From Desulfobacterales bacterium (GTDB lineage: Bacteria > Desulfobacterota > DSM-4660 > Desulfatiglandales > B25-G16), in NCBI GenBank assembly GCA_013375335.1, contig JABXJZ010000062.1:1-7779 (forward strand): a stretch of DNA of 7,779 nt, written 5' to 3'. Of the stretch, positions 5,740-7,779 are shown piece by piece (positions within the stretch are counted from its first letter, which is position 1; each line of letters starts with the position of its first letter). The notes beneath the pieces were generated by a model. It worked only from the letters and a program-made list of their open reading frames with translations. It had not been told where the DNA came from and ran no database searches. A program made the translations under genes and the position numbers.

Positions 5740-6984
5740 TCATTCTTCGTATTTCTTGAAAACAAGGCTCGCGTTGATGCCCCCAAAGCCAAATGAATTT
5801 GAGAGGGCATATCTTATATTTGCGTGCCGGGCTTTATGGGGCACATAGTCTAGATCGCATTCGGGATCAGCTTCATCCAGGTTAATGGTGGGAGGTATTA
5901 GACCCTCTTGTAAGGTCTTTGTTGTAAATATCCCTTCTACCGCCCCAGCAGCCCCCCACATATGGCCTATCATGGATTTATTGGCGCTGATCATGATCTC
6001 CTTTACCCTTGGTCCAAATAGCTTCTTGATGGCAAGGGTCTCTGTTCCATCATTTGCGACAGTGGATGTTCCATGGGCATTAATGTGCTCTATGTCCTCT
6101 GGCCTTATCCCAGCCTCCTCAATGCTGAGCTCCATACATTTCATCGCGCTTTCCCCGCTCGGCAGGGGAGCAACTGCGTGATAAGCGTCGCAGGTGGAAC
6201 CATATCCCACTACCTCCGCATAGATCTTTGCCCCCCGGGCCCTTGCATGCTCAAGCTCTTCCAGGATCAGGACCCCTGATCCCTCGCTGGTGACAAAGCC
6301 GTTTCTCCCCTTATCAAAGGGCCTGCTTGACCTGTGGGGCTGCTCATTCCAGGAAGTCGCTAATGCGCCGAGGTTATCCAGACTTGCCATGAGGGTAGGG
6401 CTAATACCAGCATCCGCGCCACCCACAACCATCACCTCGGCCTCTCCGTATTTGATCGCCCTGAATCCCAACCCTATTGCGCTTGTTCCTGCTGAACAGG
6501 CCTCCTGAAGGAAGTGGTGGGGGCCCCGGGCATTGCACATAGATGCCATCTCACCCGCAGCAGTGTTAGCGGACAGGTTAATGATCAGATAGGGGGTCAC
6601 GCTCCTCATGAGCCCCTTTATAACGAGCTCATGGTTTGCCTCAAAGGTCTTGCAGGACCCAATCGCACTTGCAGCTACTACCCCTACCCTGTATTCCTCC
6701 CCTGAGCTAACCTCAAGTTGGCCATCCTCTATGGCCATCTTCGTGGCTGCCAGAAGGAAGTGTACAAAGCGATCGGTCCTCTTAATCTTCTTCGGTTTCA
6801 AAAAACCCCCTGCTGAAAAGCCCCTTACCTCACCGGCTACCTGACATTTCAGTGAGGAGGCATCGAACTGGGTAATCTTTTTCACACCGGACTCCCCCGC
6901 GCACAATCTCTTCCAGCTTTCCTCAACCCCTACAGCCAAGGGGGTTACAGCCCCCATACCCGTAACAACAACTCTCCTTTTCAC
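5740..6984 (-). CDS. fabF: 3-oxoacyl-[acyl-carrier-protein] synthase II
   Basis: FabF condenses malonyl-ACP with acyl-ACP in type II fatty-acid elongation. From the chosen GTG the protein has 414 residues, the normal FabF length. It starts VKRRVVVTGMGAVTPLAVG, the standard beta-strand opening. The catalytic triad is C163 (EACSAGTSA), H304 (NAHGTST) and H341 (KSMIGHMWGAAG), with K336 nearby; the C-terminal FGFGGINASLVF contains the gating Phe loop. Departures from common FabF are Ile for Thr in MIGH and FGGIN, and Trp343 after the second His; none removes a catalytic residue. An ATG at 7005 in the same frame overlaps the ppsA stop and lacks a ribosome binding site, whereas AGGAGG (6996-6991) is 6 bases before the GTG. 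Upstream ppsA ends 10 bases away, so co-translation is likely. No ACP, fabD, fabG or fabZ gene is adjacent, so this is a FabF apart from a fab cluster, or a relative serving another acyl pathway. Confidence 0.93.
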   Translation of the reverse strand: MKRRVVVTGMGAVTPLAVGVEESWKRLCAGESGVKKITQFDASSLKCQVAGEVRGFSAGGFLKPKKIKRTDRFVHFLLAATKMAIEDGQLEVSSGEEYRVGVVAASAIGSCKTFEANHELVIKGLMRSVTPYLIINLSANTAAGEMASMCNARGPHHFLQEACSAGTSAIGLGFRAIKYGEAEVMVVGGADAGISPTLMASLDNLGALATSWNEQPHRSSRPFDKGRNGFVTSEGSGVLILEELEHARARGAKIYAEVVGYGSTCDAYHAVAPLPSGESAMKCMELSIEEAGIRPEDIEHINAHGTSTVANDGTETLAIKKLFGPRVKEIMISANKSMIGHMWGAAGAVEGIFTTKTLQEGLIPPTINLDEADPECDLDYVPHKARHANIRYALSNSFGFGGINASLVFKKYEE

Positions 6985-6990
6985 CCTTTG

Positions 6991-6996
6991 CCTCCT
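6991..6996 (-). promoter_or_regulatory. Ribosome binding site of fabF
   Basis: AGGAGG on the minus strand, overlapping the last two bases of the ppsA stop codon (TAG, 6997-6995) and 6 bases before the GTG at 6984. It places the fabF start at the GTG and ties its translation to the end of ppsA. Confidence 0.7.
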
Positions 6997-7779
6997 ACAC
7001 CTCATCCACCGCTATCCCCATCTCCTGCTCCTTTTTGGCAACGGCAAGCCGTGTCTTGACCACGGTGTCGGGTATGAGGCTGATGGAGTCAATGCCGCAC
7101 TCGACCAGGAAGGTGGCGAACTCGGGGAAGTCGCTGGGCGCCTGACCGCAGATGCCGATCTTCCTCCCCCTGCCTCTGGCGACCTCAATGACCTCCTTGA
7201 CCATGGCCTTCACTGCCTCATTTCTCTCATCGAAGATGTGGGCAACGAGGTCACTGTCCCTGTCGAGGCCGAGGATCAGCTGGGTGAGGTCATTTGAGCC
7301 AATGGAGAACCCATCGAAGATGTCGGCAAACCGCCCTGCGGAGATGACATTGCTGGGGATCTCACACATCACGTAGAACTCAAGGCCGTTTTCCCCCTGC
7401 ACCAACCCGAAGTCCGCCATGGCGTTGATGACCTTCTTCCCCTCCTCAGGTGTCCTGCAGAAGGGGACCATCACCTTGATATTGGTGAGGCCCATCTCAT
7501 CCCGTGCCTTTCGAATTGCCCTGCACTCAAGGCCAAATGCCTCCCTGAACCGCTCATCGTAGTAGCGGGAGGCCCCCCTCCAGCCGATCATGGGGTTGCT
7601 CTCAACTGGCTCATAGAGGTGCCCGCCGATGAGGTTGGCGTACTCATTGGTCTTGAAGTCTGAGAGCCTCACGATGACCTCATTGGGGTAGAAGGCAGCC
7701 CCGATCCTGCCAATACCCATGGCGAGCCTGTCGATGAAGAACTCCTCCTTGCTGCCCTCGTAGGGAGCAGTGAGCTCAT
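6995..7779 (-). CDS. ppsA: Phosphoenolpyruvate synthase, C-terminal part (partial)
   Basis: The frame is open to the right edge (first complete codon at 7777), giving the last 260 residues of an enzyme normally about 750-850 long; the internal ATG at 7720 is not the start. PEP synthase makes PEP from pyruvate and ATP, for gluconeogenesis. The visible part is the PEP/pyruvate-binding TIM-barrel. Motifs, numbered from the Met at 7720: SDFKTNEYANLIGG (20-33), SNPMIGWRGASRY (41-53, with substrate Arg48), MCEIPSN (E120, metal ligand), GSNDLTQ (N143, D144) and GICGQAPSD with C191, the proton-transfer Cys. DFKTNEYANLIGG and CGQAPSD fit PEP synthase rather than pyruvate phosphate dikinase. The ATP-grasp and phosphohistidine domains lie outside. 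GC content is near 60% by hand count of two lines, against about 50% in gatB, with many GTG, CTC and GCC codons, as in a highly expressed gene. fabF begins 10 bases after its stop. Confidence 0.93.
   Translation of the reverse strand, partial: ELTAPYEGSKEEFFIDRLAMGIGRIGAAFYPNEVIVRLSDFKTNEYANLIGGHLYEPVESNPMIGWRGASRYYDERFREAFGLECRAIRKARDEMGLTNIKVMVPFCRTPEEGKKVINAMADFGLVQGENGLEFYVMCEIPSNVISAGRFADIFDGFSIGSNDLTQLILGLDRDSDLVAHIFDERNEAVKAMVKEVIEVARGRGRKIGICGQAPSDFPEFATFLVECGIDSISLIPDTVVKTRLAVAKKEQEMGIAVDEV

Overview
The window reads as an ordinary bacterial chromosome segment. There is no tRNA, rRNA, CRISPR array, transposase or phage gene that I can see. A sigma-54 activator, a type II fatty-acid condensing enzyme and GatB make it bacterial. 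Codon use, roughly 50% GC by eye, and the combination of a GAF/sigma-54 regulator with an archaeal-type thymidylate synthase suggest Desulfobacterota (former Deltaproteobacteria) or a neighbouring anaerobic lineage. That placement is inference, not a measurement.

Plus strand, left end. Positions 2-253 hold the 3' end of a small protein whose start lies outside the window; it resembles the beta-rich DUF5666-like domain of secreted proteins. A 257-base gap follows, with short stem-loops and a doubtful 40-codon minus-strand ORF. Positions 511-2013 encode a complete GAF / AAA+ / Fis-HTH sigma-54-dependent activator with no partner kinase in view. A 174-base gap (2014-2187) without recognisable genes or a convincing terminator separates it from the convergent minus-strand block.

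Minus strand, in transcription order: the C-terminal part of phosphoenolpyruvate synthase (ppsA, 6995 to beyond the right edge), fabF (start best placed at a GTG at 6984), a 97-base gap containing a GC-rich palindrome, ilvE (start best placed at an ATG at 5642), gatB 4 bases after it, and then a 286-base gap leading to a thymidylate synthase of the archaeal-type ThyA family (2188-2850). The last part of that gap holds two tiny ORFs, each with a good ribosome binding site, directly in front of thyA. ppsA-fabF and ilvE-gatB look like translationally tight pairs. Whether all five genes share one transcript cannot be read from the sequence.

Functionally the block is central anabolism: PEP formation from pyruvate, fatty-acid elongation, branched-chain amino-acid transamination, correction of misacylated Glu-tRNA(Gln) or Asp-tRNA(Asn), and dTMP synthesis. 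I see no new multi-gene system. The points most worth a second look are the archaeal-type ThyA with a non-standard phosphate-binding segment, the mini-ORF leader before it, and several start-site corrections.
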